NCBI GenBank assembly: GCA_029008875.1
Contig: JAQXJP010000012.1
Span: 44,837 to 108,836, forward strand
DNA length: 64,000 bases
Direction of reading: 5' to 3'
Source of the DNA: Lachnospiraceae bacterium
Lineage (GTDB): Bacteria > Bacillota > Clostridia > Lachnospirales > Lachnospiraceae
This document shows, one piece after another, positions 42,904 through 52,228 of the stretch (the stretch's first letter is position 1; every line of letters begins with the position of its first letter). The notes under the pieces are model-generated. The model saw nothing but the letters and a program-made list of their open reading frames with translations, was not told the origin of the DNA and did not search any database. The position numbers were made by a program, and so were the translations under genes.

Positions 42904-44121
42904 GTGGCTGATTTTAATTATCTGGTAATTGACCCCACCACGGGGAAGGAGAAAAAGGGAAATATTCAGGCGGAGACCAAGGATGTGGCGATGCAACAGC
43001 TTAAGTCCCAGGGACTTGCGGTTATCAGCCTGGAAAAAGCCAACGCATTGACAAAGGAGATCAACATCAGCTTCGGCAGTTCCATCAAGCCCAGAGACTT
43101 GAGTGTGTTCTGTCGCCAGTTCATCAGTATGGTGAAGGCCGGTGTTACCATCCTGGACACCTTGAACATGCTGACGGAGCAGACGGAAAACAAGACCATG
43201 GCAAAAGCCATCGAGGGCGTGCACGCGGAGATTCAAAAGGGCGAGACCCTGTCCGATGCGCTGGCCAAGTATCCCAAGGTGTTCCCGGACATTATGGTGA
43301 GCATGGTGGCAGCCGGCGAGGCCTCCGGTAAGATTGACGTGGCCTTCGAGCGGATGGCGGAGCATTTTGAGAAATCCGCCAAGATGAAAGCCATGATCAA
43401 GAAGGCTTCCGTGTACCCCATTATGGTTGCAATTGTGGCGCTGGCCGTGGTTGTGGTCATGCTGGTGAAGGTAATCCCGGCTTACGAGGATATGTTCGAG
43501 CAGATGGGAGGACAGCTTCCGGCCATCACCAGGGCGGTGGTAGCCATGAGTGATTCCCTAATGGCTTACTGGTATATCTATCTAATTGTGGTTGTCGGAA
43601 TTGTAATTGGGTATAAGGTATTTGCCAAAACGGTCACCGGACAAATTGTTCTGGGAAAACTTGCAAGAAAAGCACCGGTATTTGGCAAGTTAAATGTGAA
43701 GAACGCCTCTTCCAATTTTGCCAGAACCTTGAGTACCCTGGTGTACTCCGGACTTCCCATGATGGAGGCTCTGGCCATCACGGCAAACACCATGAGCAAT
43801 TACATATACAAGCAGGCATTGATCAAGGCCAGGGAGGAAATCTCCAAAGGTATCCCTCTGTCGGAGCCCATTATGGACTGTGGATTGTTCCCACCCATGG
43901 TGGGGCATATGACCCGAATCGGAGAGGAGACCGGTGATTTGGAGGGCATGCTGTCCAAGCTGGCGGACTATTACGACGAGGAAGTGGAGATGGCCACCGC
44001 CACGGTGATGGCAGCTATGGAGCCCATGATTATTCTTGTACTGGCGGCTGTGGTAGGCACTCTGGTTGCGGCAATCATGAGCCCGATGCTTGCAATGTAC
44101 ACGCAGATGGATAGCCTGTAA
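42904..44121 (+). CDS. pilC: type IV pilus inner membrane platform protein PilC
   Basis: GspF-family platform protein, 405 residues, with two T2SF domains (about 75-195 and 275-400) separated by transmembrane helices, and a third helix at the C-terminus (IILVLAAVVGTLVAAIMSPM). The start is GTG, preceded by GGGAGGAAGCTTAA. A terminator-like hairpin follows, before pilA. Confidence 0.94.
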   Translation: MADFNYLVIDPTTGKEKKGNIQAETKDVAMQQLKSQGLAVISLEKANALTKEINISFGSSIKPRDLSVFCRQFISMVKAGVTILDTLNMLTEQTENKTMAKAIEGVHAEIQKGETLSDALAKYPKVFPDIMVSMVAAGEASGKIDVAFERMAEHFEKSAKMKAMIKKASVYPIMVAIVALAVVVVMLVKVIPAYEDMFEQMGGQLPAITRAVVAMSDSLMAYWYIYLIVVVGIVIGYKVFAKTVTGQIVLGKLARKAPVFGKLNVKNASSNFARTLSTLVYSGLPMMEALAITANTMSNYIYKQALIKAREEISKGIPLSEPIMDCGLFPPMVGHMTRIGEETGDLEGMLSKLADYYDEEVEMATATVMAAMEPMIILVLAAVVGTLVAAIMSPMLAMYTQMDSL

Positions 44122-44133
44122 ATTGAATTAAGG

Positions 44134-44164
44134 ACCTCTGTGGTATAGGGCACAGAAGTTTTTA
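44134..44164 (+). terminator. terminator-like hairpin between pilC and pilA
   Basis: ACCTCTGTG / CACAGAAGT (eight pairs, one mismatch) around GTATAGGG, followed by five T. It probably sets the ratio of motor and pilin mRNA; a separate pilA promoter was not identified. Confidence 0.6.
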
Positions 44165-44203
44165 AGATAAATATTATTTCATAACAAAAGGAGAGAACAG
44201 ATT

Positions 44204-44632
44204 ATGAAGAATCAGAAAACTATGGGAAACAAGGGATTTTCACTTGTAGAGTTGATTGTTGTTATTGCAATCATGGCAGTATTGGTTGGAGTATTGGCTC
44301 CGCAGTTTATCAGATATGTAGACAGATCTAGATGCTCTACTGATATTCAGAATATGAACGAAATTAAGAGTGCTATCGAAGTATATGCTACTGATAATAC
44401 CGTTGCCGATTTTTCAGTCACCATTCCTGCAGCTACAACATCTTATACTGTTACAGATACTTCCCTTGCAGGTGCCCTTTCAGACGCAGGACTTCCAAGT
44501 GATAAGATTACATTAAAATCGAATAAATGGGGTGCGATTACTATTTCATACTCATCAACTTCAGGTGTAACCCTTTCAGGAACAACCTCTACGGCTGTTG
44601 GTGGAAAAACGTTTAATATTTCAGGAAACTAG
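44204..44632 (+). CDS. pilA: type IV major pilin PilA
   Basis: Class III-signal pilin of 142 residues. The leader MKNQKTMGNKG is cut before FSLVELIVVIAIMAVLVGVL, which holds the Glu5 needed for assembly. The mature part is about 131 residues, with Thr/Ser-rich strands at the C-terminus (TTSYTVTDTSLAG, YSSTSGVTLSGTTSTA). Cysteine is nearly absent, so no disulfide loop. Position directly after the motors and before the peptidase, its size, and the strong AAGGAGAG site make it the best major pilin candidate. Codons are noticeably richer in A/T than in pilB or pilT. Confidence 0.92.
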   Translation: MKNQKTMGNKGFSLVELIVVIAIMAVLVGVLAPQFIRYVDRSRCSTDIQNMNEIKSAIEVYATDNTVADFSVTIPAATTSYTVTDTSLAGALSDAGLPSDKITLKSNKWGAITISYSSTSGVTLSGTTSTAVGGKTFNISGN

Positions 44633-44661
44633 TTTAGACTTGAAAGGAACCACTTAACCCT

Positions 44662-45420
44662 ATGTATCCAGAACTGATACCCGCATACATATTTATTTTC
44701 ATATTCGGAATCGTAATCGGCAGCTTCTTGAATGTCTGCATCTTGCGAATACCAAAGCATGAAACCATTGTGACCGAACGGTCCCATTGCATGAGTTGCG
44801 GGTGTCAGCTTTCTTGGTATGACATGGTTCCTGTGTTTAGCTGGCTTTTCCTTGGTGGAAAATGCCGAAAATGTAAAGCACCGATTTCCCCTCAATACCC
44901 TATAGTTGAGGCGGTTAACGGATTGCTTTATGTTTTGATATTTTTGGTGGAGGACTTTTCCCTAGAGGCAGTTCTCTACTGTTTACTCGCGTCAGCACTT
45001 CTGGTGCTCAGCGTGATAGATTGGAGAACCTATGAAATTCCGGTTGGAATTAACATTTTCATACTGATACTTGGAATCCTTAGAGTGATTACGGATTACC
45101 GAAATTGGTGGAATTACTTGATAGGATTCCTATGTGTCAGTATATTTTTGTACTTGCTGTTTTGGATAAGCAAGGGAAGGGCAATCGGAGGCGGAGATAT
45201 CAAATTGATGGCCGCGGCCGGACTGTTACTGGGATGGAAATTGATAATCCTGGCCTTTTTGTTGGGTTGCATCCTTGGTGCAATCATTCACTTGATTCGC
45301 ATGCGAGTCAGTAAGGCAGATCACGTGCTTGCGATGGGGCCGTATCTGTCCGTGGGAATATTCATCGCAGCCTTATGGGGCAACCAGTGGATTGGCTGGT
45401 ATCTGTCCCTGCTTACTTGA
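44662..45420 (+). CDS. pilD: prepilin peptidase PilD
   Basis: Polytopic aspartic peptidase that cuts and N-methylates prepilins, 252 residues. The cytoplasmic zinc loop has CMSCGCQL and CRKCKAP. The two catalytic aspartates lie in LVLSVIDWRTYEIP and in GGGDIKLMAAAGL. It would process the five prepilin-like proteins of this operon. The ribosome binding site AAAGGA lies about a dozen bases before ATG. Confidence 0.95.
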   Translation: MYPELIPAYIFIFIFGIVIGSFLNVCILRIPKHETIVTERSHCMSCGCQLSWYDMVPVFSWLFLGGKCRKCKAPISPQYPIVEAVNGLLYVLIFLVEDFSLEAVLYCLLASALLVLSVIDWRTYEIPVGINIFILILGILRVITDYRNWWNYLIGFLCVSIFLYLLFWISKGRAIGGGDIKLMAAAGLLLGWKLIILAFLLGCILGAIIHLIRMRVSKADHVLAMGPYLSVGIFIAALWGNQWIGWYLSLLT

Positions 45421-45471
45421 AGATGAGAATAACGCATTAGGCGATTCGATAAAACGATTTGGAGGAGAAAG

Positions 45472-47202
45472 ATGGCAAGAGTACTTAGTATTGAAATCGG
45501 TACAAGCTTAACGAAAGTGGCAGAACTGGATTTTAAAGGGAAAAAAGCAAAGTTATACGGCTCATTTGTGATTTCGACACCACCCAACATGATGAATGCG
45601 GAGGGCGAAGTGAATGTCAGCGACGTGTTTACAGCGCAGCTGAATTCCGAATTGCAGGAGAAGGGAATTGGTACCAAGAGTGTGGTGTTCGTGGTAAATT
45701 CCTCGAGAGTAATCAGCAGAACCATCACCATTCCGGCAATCAAGGAGAACCGGATTCACGATTTTGTGATGGCCAATGCTTCCGATTACTTCCCCTATTC
45801 ACTGGATGGATACAAGGTATCCTGTGAAGTGGACGGCCGGTTGGAAGAAAATGGCGTAAAAAAACTTCAGGTTAACGTGAACTGTATGCCCCTTAGCATT
45901 GTGGGCGCCTATGAGGCTCTGGCAGCAAATATGGGCTTCAGTCTGGTGGGCTTGGACTATGCGGGTAATGCGCTCAAGAAGATGATGCTTTCCGAGATTC
46001 CGGAGGATATTAAGATTACCTTCAAGATGGAGGAGACAAGCACCATCATCACCGTGGTTGAGGATGGAAAGGTACAGTTCCAGAGAACTGCCAACTATGG
46101 TATTGACGAGATTCTGGAAATCGTTAAAAAGAGTGAACTTTTCGGGGACAAATTAAGTGACTTGGATGCCTTGAAGGTTGTGGAACGGAAAACCTTGATG
46201 TTCAAGCGCCTGGAGGATACCTACCTGACCGATGTGAGTGAGCGTACTTCAGATTCGGAAATCGACAGCGTGAAGCTGCAGCAGCTTCGTACAGAAATCA
46301 CCACAAGCTTAAGCCCGCTGGTAGGCAATATCAATAAGATTTTGGAACTCTATGATCGTGAGAAGAATAAGAAGATTGAGAAAATCTATCTCATTGGTCT
46401 TGGTTCTGTGTGCAGTGGATTAAGCAAGCTCTTGACCAGTGAGCTGGGCATCAAGGTGGTTGCGCAGCAGCAGATTATCCGTGCATCTGTCTATGAAGAT
46501 ACGGAAAAAATGGCAGCAAAGGTGGCAGAATTCTTCACCAACTGTGGTGCCACCATGGAACCGTTGTCCGTCTCTTTCACTGAGAAAAAAGAGGAAAAGG
46601 GAAAGGGCAAGGGTGCGGTTGCAAACGTGTCCGGTGCCAAGGAATCCTATACCGGACCGATTATCGTCTGCGGTATCTGCGTAATCGCTGCGATTGCACT
46701 GGGAGCTTTTTCCATCATCAGCAATGTAATCCTGAAGGCGACCAACAATTCCCTGCAGGCACAGGTTGACAATCTGGCTTACATGGATGAAATTGTGGCA
46801 ACCTACGATGCAACCTGTGCGGATTATGCGTGGGCAGTAACCGTGGATGAGAACTCCAGCAGCGATAACGACAATCTGGTGGCAGTCATCAATGAATTGG
46901 AAGAGAAGATGCCTTCCGAGATTAATATCCTGACTCTCAGCGCAAGCGAGGAGAGCATGACTCTGAACATTACCGTGAGCAAGAAGGCAGTGGTGGCGGA
47001 CGTGATTCGTCAGCTTCGTACCTTTGAATCCTTTACGGTGGGTAATTTGTCTACCATTTCAGAGGAGGAAGACGATGCGGGCGTTGCTTCCGTCAGCTTC
47101 TCCATCGACTGTACATATGTCCCGTCCGTGACGGAGGCTGCTGCGGAACAGACCGTGACAGAGACCGTGGAAGAGACGGATGAAGAGACTTCATTAGAGT
47201 AG
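45472..47202 (+). CDS. pilM: PilM-PilN fusion protein
   Basis: Protein of 576 residues. The first ~360 form a PilM actin-like ATPase (VLSIEIGTSLTKVAELDF, IYLIGLGSVCSGLSKLL). A Lys-rich linker leads to one transmembrane helix (IIVCGICVIAAIALGAFSII near residue 400), a short coiled coil, and an extracytoplasmic PilN-like ferredoxin fold (EKMPSEINILTLSASEESMT and VIRQLRTFESFTVGNLSTI). In most species PilM and PilN are separate and bind through the N-terminal tail of PilN; here they are one chain. No separate pilN exists between it and pilO. GGAGGAGAAAG precedes ATG. Confidence 0.88.
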   Translation: MARVLSIEIGTSLTKVAELDFKGKKAKLYGSFVISTPPNMMNAEGEVNVSDVFTAQLNSELQEKGIGTKSVVFVVNSSRVISRTITIPAIKENRIHDFVMANASDYFPYSLDGYKVSCEVDGRLEENGVKKLQVNVNCMPLSIVGAYEALAANMGFSLVGLDYAGNALKKMMLSEIPEDIKITFKMEETSTIITVVEDGKVQFQRTANYGIDEILEIVKKSELFGDKLSDLDALKVVERKTLMFKRLEDTYLTDVSERTSDSEIDSVKLQQLRTEITTSLSPLVGNINKILELYDREKNKKIEKIYLIGLGSVCSGLSKLLTSELGIKVVAQQQIIRASVYEDTEKMAAKVAEFFTNCGATMEPLSVSFTEKKEEKGKGKGAVANVSGAKESYTGPIIVCGICVIAAIALGAFSIISNVILKATNNSLQAQVDNLAYMDEIVATYDATCADYAWAVTVDENSSSDNDNLVAVINELEEKMPSEINILTLSASEESMTLNITVSKKAVVADVIRQLRTFESFTVGNLSTISEEEDDAGVASVSFSIDCTYVPSVTEAAAEQTVTETVEETDEETSLE

Positions 47203-47215
47203 GGAGGGCAGGACG

Positions 47216-47953
47216 ATGACAATTTCTTCTAGAGATAAAAAATTATTGATTGTGTTTGGCGGCATCTTGGTGCTGGTGCTGGTATTCTTCTTTGTGTACC
47301 GGCCCACCATGGAAAAGAACGATGTTTTGGTACAGGAAAATGAAGTACTTCAGACAAGACTCTGGGATCTGCAGGCAAAAGAGGCTATGAAGGATGATTA
47401 TCTGCAAGAGACAGATCGGATGACCAAGGAGATTAATCAGTTGATTGCAAGCTTCCCGTCCTATCTGATGTATGAAAATGAGATTATGGATGCCGTTGCA
47501 TTGGAAGGCGGCGAGGATGTGTCAATCTCTGCGCTGACCATCTCTGATCCGGTGATGATTCCGGTGGTTGCTGCGGACAGTACCGCGACGGACGGAACAA
47601 CCGCAACAGACGGAACAACCACTGCGGATACCACAGATGGAACCGCAACCACCGAAACGGCAACCGTGACCTCCAATTTGAGCAATCAGTACGCTCTGTA
47701 TGATGTGAATTCGGCAATCACTTACGATGCCAGCTATGCGGGACTTAAGAAGATGATTGCACAGATTGCGGATGCAAAGGATCGTAAGAGCATTACCACA
47801 CTGACGGCAACCTTTGATGAGGAGACCGGAGAATTGAACGGTTCCATTTCCTTTGAGTCCTATTTCGTGATGGGACAGGACAAGGAGTATGTTCCGGCGG
47901 ATATTCCATCCGTAAGCCACGGAACCAACAATATTTTTGGAACAATCAATTAG
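47216..47953 (+). CDS. pilO: type IV pilus alignment protein PilO
   Basis: Bitopic protein of 245 residues: N-terminal helix (LLIVFGGILVLVLVFFFVYR), coiled coil, then a periplasm-type domain. Position after PilM-PilN and the helix-coil-domain plan identify it as PilO. A low-complexity insert of Thr/Ala/Asp repeats (units like ATDGTT) lies near residues 120-150, inside the extracytoplasmic part. GGGAGGGCAGGACG precedes ATG. Confidence 0.85.
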   Translation: MTISSRDKKLLIVFGGILVLVLVFFFVYRPTMEKNDVLVQENEVLQTRLWDLQAKEAMKDDYLQETDRMTKEINQLIASFPSYLMYENEIMDAVALEGGEDVSISALTISDPVMIPVVAADSTATDGTTATDGTTTADTTDGTATTETATVTSNLSNQYALYDVNSAITYDASYAGLKKMIAQIADAKDRKSITTLTATFDEETGELNGSISFESYFVMGQDKEYVPADIPSVSHGTNNIFGTIN

Positions 47954-47975
47954 TGATTAGGAGCGCTGTTTGGTC

Positions 47976-49346
47976 ATGAGAATGGGAGAACACAAGAAGC
48001 GAAAATTGAATAACAGAGGCTTTTCCCTTGTGGAGTTGATTGTGGCCGTTGCAATTCTTGCAATCATTGTGCTTCCGCTTTTGCGCGCATTTGTTGTTTC
48101 GGCAAATACCAACGCAAAGGCAAAAGAGCGACTTCGAACCACGGAAGTGGGGCAGAATATTATGGAAGGGCTTACCGCCTCCAAGCTGGAGGAAGTAGCA
48201 GGTATGTTCAACTACCCGGGAACCAACAATGAGAATCTGACCATTGTAGGAGATACTTCGGGAGTTTCTGTACAGGAGATGGTGGCTACCCTCCAAGGGG
48301 ACGGAACCATTACCTACGCTCCGGTCATTAAGACGGACTCCATCCCGAATTTGGATAACATCACCAACAAGGAAGAGTATATCCGGGCGGTTTGTAACAC
48401 GTCGGTATGGAAGATCGGGGATCAGTACTATTTTGAAGGTCAGCCCAGCCATGAGTATTATTTTGCAATGCAGAACCTTACTTCTGCCGGGAAAAAATAT
48501 GATGCTCTGATACATTTGAAGACCACGACCGATACCAGTGGCACCATGTATGGCGGTACCAACATCAATGAGGCAGGATTGGCCAACATTGATTTGATTG
48601 GAAACGCCAACGAGGCGATTTCCAATTTCTCTATGACACCGGAGCAGGTGGTGGCTTTGATTCAGGGAAAATATGGCGCCGAGGTGAAGCAGGAGGATAT
48701 CAGTCGCACCATTACGGTCACCATTGAGGAGACCTCCGGCGGATATACCAGAGTTTCCACGGACTATGCATTTACCGTGAAAAAAGGTTCCGAAATTAAG
48801 CATATTCCCGGTGATTACGGGGATGAAAATGTGTTTCGGGATGTGATTTTCTCCAATTCCGATGACCTGACCAGAAAGCTTAACAATGTGTATCTGTTTT
48901 TCTATCCCTGGTATACGTCCCAGGGGGGCGCAGTGACAGATACCATCGTCATTGACAATAAGAGCAAGCAGGATGTGAACGTCATTCTGGCGAAACAGTA
49001 TAATTCCAATGTGGTATCTCTGGATACCGCAGAACTTCACTACAAGGTGAATGTGAATGTGAAGGAGAGTATGCCGGTGGGGGCTACTCAGACCAAGACG
49101 GTTGTGCGTGACAATTTCCAACAGAATTTGTTCACAGGTGCAGATTTGAGTATCGAACAGCCCAATTGGCAGTTAAATGGAAACTCCGCGGATAAATCTC
49201 GAATCACCAGACAGGATCTGGTGAATAAGAGTGCACAGGAGCGTCTGTTTGACGTGACGATATCCATTTATCCGGCCGGATCCTACGCGAATAATTTTAA
49301 GGATGTTGAGGCAATTACGACAGTTACCGGAGGTATGGTTCATTGA
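47976..49346 (+). CDS. large minor pilin (prepilin-type N-terminus), 456 residues
   Basis: Begins with a basic leader and the prepilin motif NNRG FSLVELIVAVAILAIIV, with the Glu5 present. The remaining ~430 residues are an exported domain of unknown type, several times larger than an ordinary minor pilin (about 150-200). The start is ATG 47976 after TTAGGAG; a TTG at 47970 is also in frame. It follows pilO by 22 bases and overlaps the next gene by a few bases. It may belong to a priming/tip complex. Confidence 0.85.
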   Translation: MRMGEHKKRKLNNRGFSLVELIVAVAILAIIVLPLLRAFVVSANTNAKAKERLRTTEVGQNIMEGLTASKLEEVAGMFNYPGTNNENLTIVGDTSGVSVQEMVATLQGDGTITYAPVIKTDSIPNLDNITNKEEYIRAVCNTSVWKIGDQYYFEGQPSHEYYFAMQNLTSAGKKYDALIHLKTTTDTSGTMYGGTNINEAGLANIDLIGNANEAISNFSMTPEQVVALIQGKYGAEVKQEDISRTITVTIEETSGGYTRVSTDYAFTVKKGSEIKHIPGDYGDENVFRDVIFSNSDDLTRKLNNVYLFFYPWYTSQGGAVTDTIVIDNKSKQDVNVILAKQYNSNVVSLDTAELHYKVNVNVKESMPVGATQTKTVVRDNFQQNLFTGADLSIEQPNWQLNGNSADKSRITRQDLVNKSAQERLFDVTISIYPAGSYANNFKDVEAITTVTGGMVH

Positions 49347-51688
49347 ACGGTTTAAAGCGAAATAACAAGGGTTCCACAATTGTGCTGGTGCTGGTAGTGC
49401 TGGCGGTTGTGGGCATTATTGCAACCGTAGCATTATGGATTGCACTTTCCAACTTTAATATGAAGATCACAGATCAGAAGACCACCAAGAGCTTTTATTC
49501 GGCGGAAGAAATCCTGGATCAGATTTGTGCAGGCTTGCAGGGAGATGTATCGGATGCTCTGGAGAATGCTTACAGCAAGTCTTTGGCAGAGTACAGCATG
49601 AATCCCTCCACCGAAGCCCGCAACACGATGTTTGCCAGCACTTATGTGGCTTCCCTGCGCTCCAAGATAAGCTACCATGATGGTTCGGGAACGGATGATA
49701 CCAAATGTAGCCTGGCAAAGCTGCGAGGATATGTGGCCAGCGATGTGTATGCTACAGGGACTGTGAATATTTATTCCAACTATGGTGGAAATACAGATTA
49801 TTGTCTGATGTCAGCCAGCAGCGATGGTGTTGCCATCAAGGATCTGGTGGTGGAGTATACAGATGCAGAAGGATATCTGTCCATTATCCAGACGGATATT
49901 GTGATGCAGATTCCGGATATGAATCTGGTGTCCACCGATGGCGTGCCCAATGTGTTTTCCTATTCCATCATCGGTAATGAGGGTGTGGCAATCGGAACGG
50001 ATGGGAGAGCGGCAAATGGAACGGTAATCAACGGAAATGTATATGCGGGCTCCCTGGAGGCTACAAAAGTAGAGCAGGGGAGCACAAAGGATTCTGAATA
50101 TTACAAGAGTCTGGTTGTGGCATCCAATTCCAGTTGTGATTTTGCAAAGTCCACCTATGTGATTGCGGATGGGGATACCATTGTAAACGGTAATGGCGGA
50201 GATAAGATGGATTTCTCCATCAATGAGATGGCACAGTTTTGGTCCCGAAATCTGGATGTGGATCACGCAAATGCAGGCCTGTATGGAATCAGCTATCTGC
50301 GGGATGATATGACCTTGTCCGGAGAGCGGCCGAGTGTGACTTTTTCCCGGAATACCGGAGTGCTTGGCTGCTACTATGGATACGGTGAATCCACCGACAA
50401 CGCGTCAGACAGCAGCTCCATCATCTTGAATGGCAGAAATTCCCAATTGGATTTGTCCGGGGTATCTCAGATGGTGGTTGCCGGTCGGTCCTTTATCGGA
50501 ACTTCCAAGATTGCAAGAGGAACGGATGCCACTTCGACGAATGATAAGGATATCCCCATGGGAGAATCCATCGCGGTGAAGGGAGATCAGATTGCATATC
50601 TGGTACCTACCGAGTGCGTGGGAACCTTGAAGGAAGGAACCGCTTCCCTGGTCAATGAAAATCCCATGTCATACGGTACATACAAGAATCTGGTGGACAA
50701 TGCAGACAAGTATAAGCTGGTCAATGAAAAGACCATCATTAACCGTACCGGAAAGACCTTGGAAGATTATATCGGTGCAGAGAATATTGCGAACAATGGC
50801 CTTGACCATTATATTCAGACCATTTTCGTGCCCGGAAAGAGCAGTAACAAGGATTCGGAGGGTGTGGTTTATCTGTATCTGAAGCTGGAACCGAGTGTGG
50901 CAAATACCTATTTTATGGACTATTACAAAGCGGATAGCGGCAAGTTGGACAAGTATGTGGATTTCTATTCCTCCGGCGTGACTGCACTGGGGGAGGATGC
51001 ACAGATTTATACCTCCGGAAGTTATCTGGAGTATGATGAAACCCAGAAGGATGCTGTGTTCTACACAAAGGGACTGGATTCCGTGAATGGCGGCGTGGCT
51101 ACATATCCGGATACCTATGAGGCATTGACCACCCGTTTGATTACGGACTTGAACAAGGTGTCTTCTGAACAGAGAAATAGAACGGTTTTCAATAATCTGA
51201 TTCGGACGGAAGATTCTGTTCCGGCGGCGGGAGATGGAATGAATGCATTTCTTGCAATCATTCCGGGAAAAAAGATTGATGCCACTACTCCCGGAACAAA
51301 TGGCGGTACGCTGCATTTTGTGATGTGTGACGGGAATTACACCTATGACGATAGCAATCAAAATAACCAGTATATTCTGATTGTAAACGGAGATGTGACG
51401 GTGGAGAAGAACTTTACCGGAACCATTATTGCATCCGGGAAGGTGACTGTGGCGGGAACCAACATTACGATGAATACCATGTCCACGGAAAACATCAAGC
51501 GATTGCTGGGAGTCCCCTGTGAAAACGGTACGGTTTCCCTTCATGCTTATGACTTTTTCCGAGATGGAAATGCGTACGTAGCAAATGGTTACGGAACCTC
51601 CGATGTGATTGGAATTGTTCAGGATGAGAATGGAAATGAGATTTCTCTTTCCGATTTGATTGTATATCAGAACTGGAAGAAGCGTTAG
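49343..51688 (+). CDS. PilX-like large pilin-related protein, 781 residues
   Basis: Starts at TTG 49343, overlapping the previous stop, with GGAGG nine bases upstream. The N-terminus NNKGSTIVLVLVVLAVVGIIATVALW resembles PilX/GspK proteins: a class III leader and hydrophobic helix without the usual FxxxE. A very long exported domain follows, with polar, Gly/Ser/Asp-rich strands (SIILNGRNSQLDLSGVSQMV, VNGDVTVEKNFTGTII) that suggest a beta-helix or adhesin-like fold; that is inference. GspK/PilX proteins usually sit at the tip of the fibre. Confidence 0.82.
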   Translation: MNGLKRNNKGSTIVLVLVVLAVVGIIATVALWIALSNFNMKITDQKTTKSFYSAEEILDQICAGLQGDVSDALENAYSKSLAEYSMNPSTEARNTMFASTYVASLRSKISYHDGSGTDDTKCSLAKLRGYVASDVYATGTVNIYSNYGGNTDYCLMSASSDGVAIKDLVVEYTDAEGYLSIIQTDIVMQIPDMNLVSTDGVPNVFSYSIIGNEGVAIGTDGRAANGTVINGNVYAGSLEATKVEQGSTKDSEYYKSLVVASNSSCDFAKSTYVIADGDTIVNGNGGDKMDFSINEMAQFWSRNLDVDHANAGLYGISYLRDDMTLSGERPSVTFSRNTGVLGCYYGYGESTDNASDSSSIILNGRNSQLDLSGVSQMVVAGRSFIGTSKIARGTDATSTNDKDIPMGESIAVKGDQIAYLVPTECVGTLKEGTASLVNENPMSYGTYKNLVDNADKYKLVNEKTIINRTGKTLEDYIGAENIANNGLDHYIQTIFVPGKSSNKDSEGVVYLYLKLEPSVANTYFMDYYKADSGKLDKYVDFYSSGVTALGEDAQIYTSGSYLEYDETQKDAVFYTKGLDSVNGGVATYPDTYEALTTRLITDLNKVSSEQRNRTVFNNLIRTEDSVPAAGDGMNAFLAIIPGKKIDATTPGTNGGTLHFVMCDGNYTYDDSNQNNQYILIVNGDVTVEKNFTGTIIASGKVTVAGTNITMNTMSTENIKRLLGVPCENGTVSLHAYDFFRDGNAYVANGYGTSDVIGIVQDENGNEISLSDLIVYQNWKKR

Positions 51689-51704
51689 TTTAGGAGTTGC
51701 TTAC

Positions 51705-52214
51705 ATGAGACAGAACAACAGAGGATATTCCCTGGTGGAACTTGTAGTGGTCATTGCAATTATGGCGGTGTTAACGGGATTTGTGGTGTTATCCGTCAGC
51801 ATGATTTCGACAAAAAAGGCAAAACAGTGCCGTGATGAATTGGAATCCAAACTGGAGTATGTTCGCACGGTCAATTTGAGCAAGAGTGCAACGGTTGCCA
51901 ACATCTACAAGAACGCAGAGGGAGAATATGTATTAAAATTGAAGACTACCGTAAAGGGCGTGGAGACTGAAACGGAATATCCTTTGGACAGTAAGGGCTG
52001 TACCATGCGGTACTCCAAAGAGGTGACTGCGGTGTATTCCGATACATTGCCCGAGGTGGATGATACCGGCATATTCATCGAATTTGACCGGAGCAGCGGG
52101 GCAATCAAAAAGGATGCTTCGGATGAGTGTATTCGCCATATTTATGTGACAAAGGGTAATAAGACTTATGGAATCAAGTTTTACCAGGAAACCGGTAAGA
52201 TGGAAATGGAATAA
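51705..52214 (+). CDS. minor pilin, GspH/FimT-like, 169 residues
   Basis: Short prepilin: leader MRQNNRG, then YSLVELVVVIAIMAVLTGFV with Glu5. The mature domain of about 160 residues is of ordinary minor-pilin size and has a beta-rich C-terminus. The ATG at 51705 with TTAGGAG eight bases upstream is chosen; an earlier in-frame start at 51660 lies inside the preceding gene. Confidence 0.85.
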   Translation: MRQNNRGYSLVELVVVIAIMAVLTGFVVLSVSMISTKKAKQCRDELESKLEYVRTVNLSKSATVANIYKNAEGEYVLKLKTTVKGVETETEYPLDSKGCTMRYSKEVTAVYSDTLPEVDDTGIFIEFDRSSGAIKKDASDECIRHIYVTKGNKTYGIKFYQETGKMEME

Positions 52215-52228
52215 GTTGGAGGAGTTAG

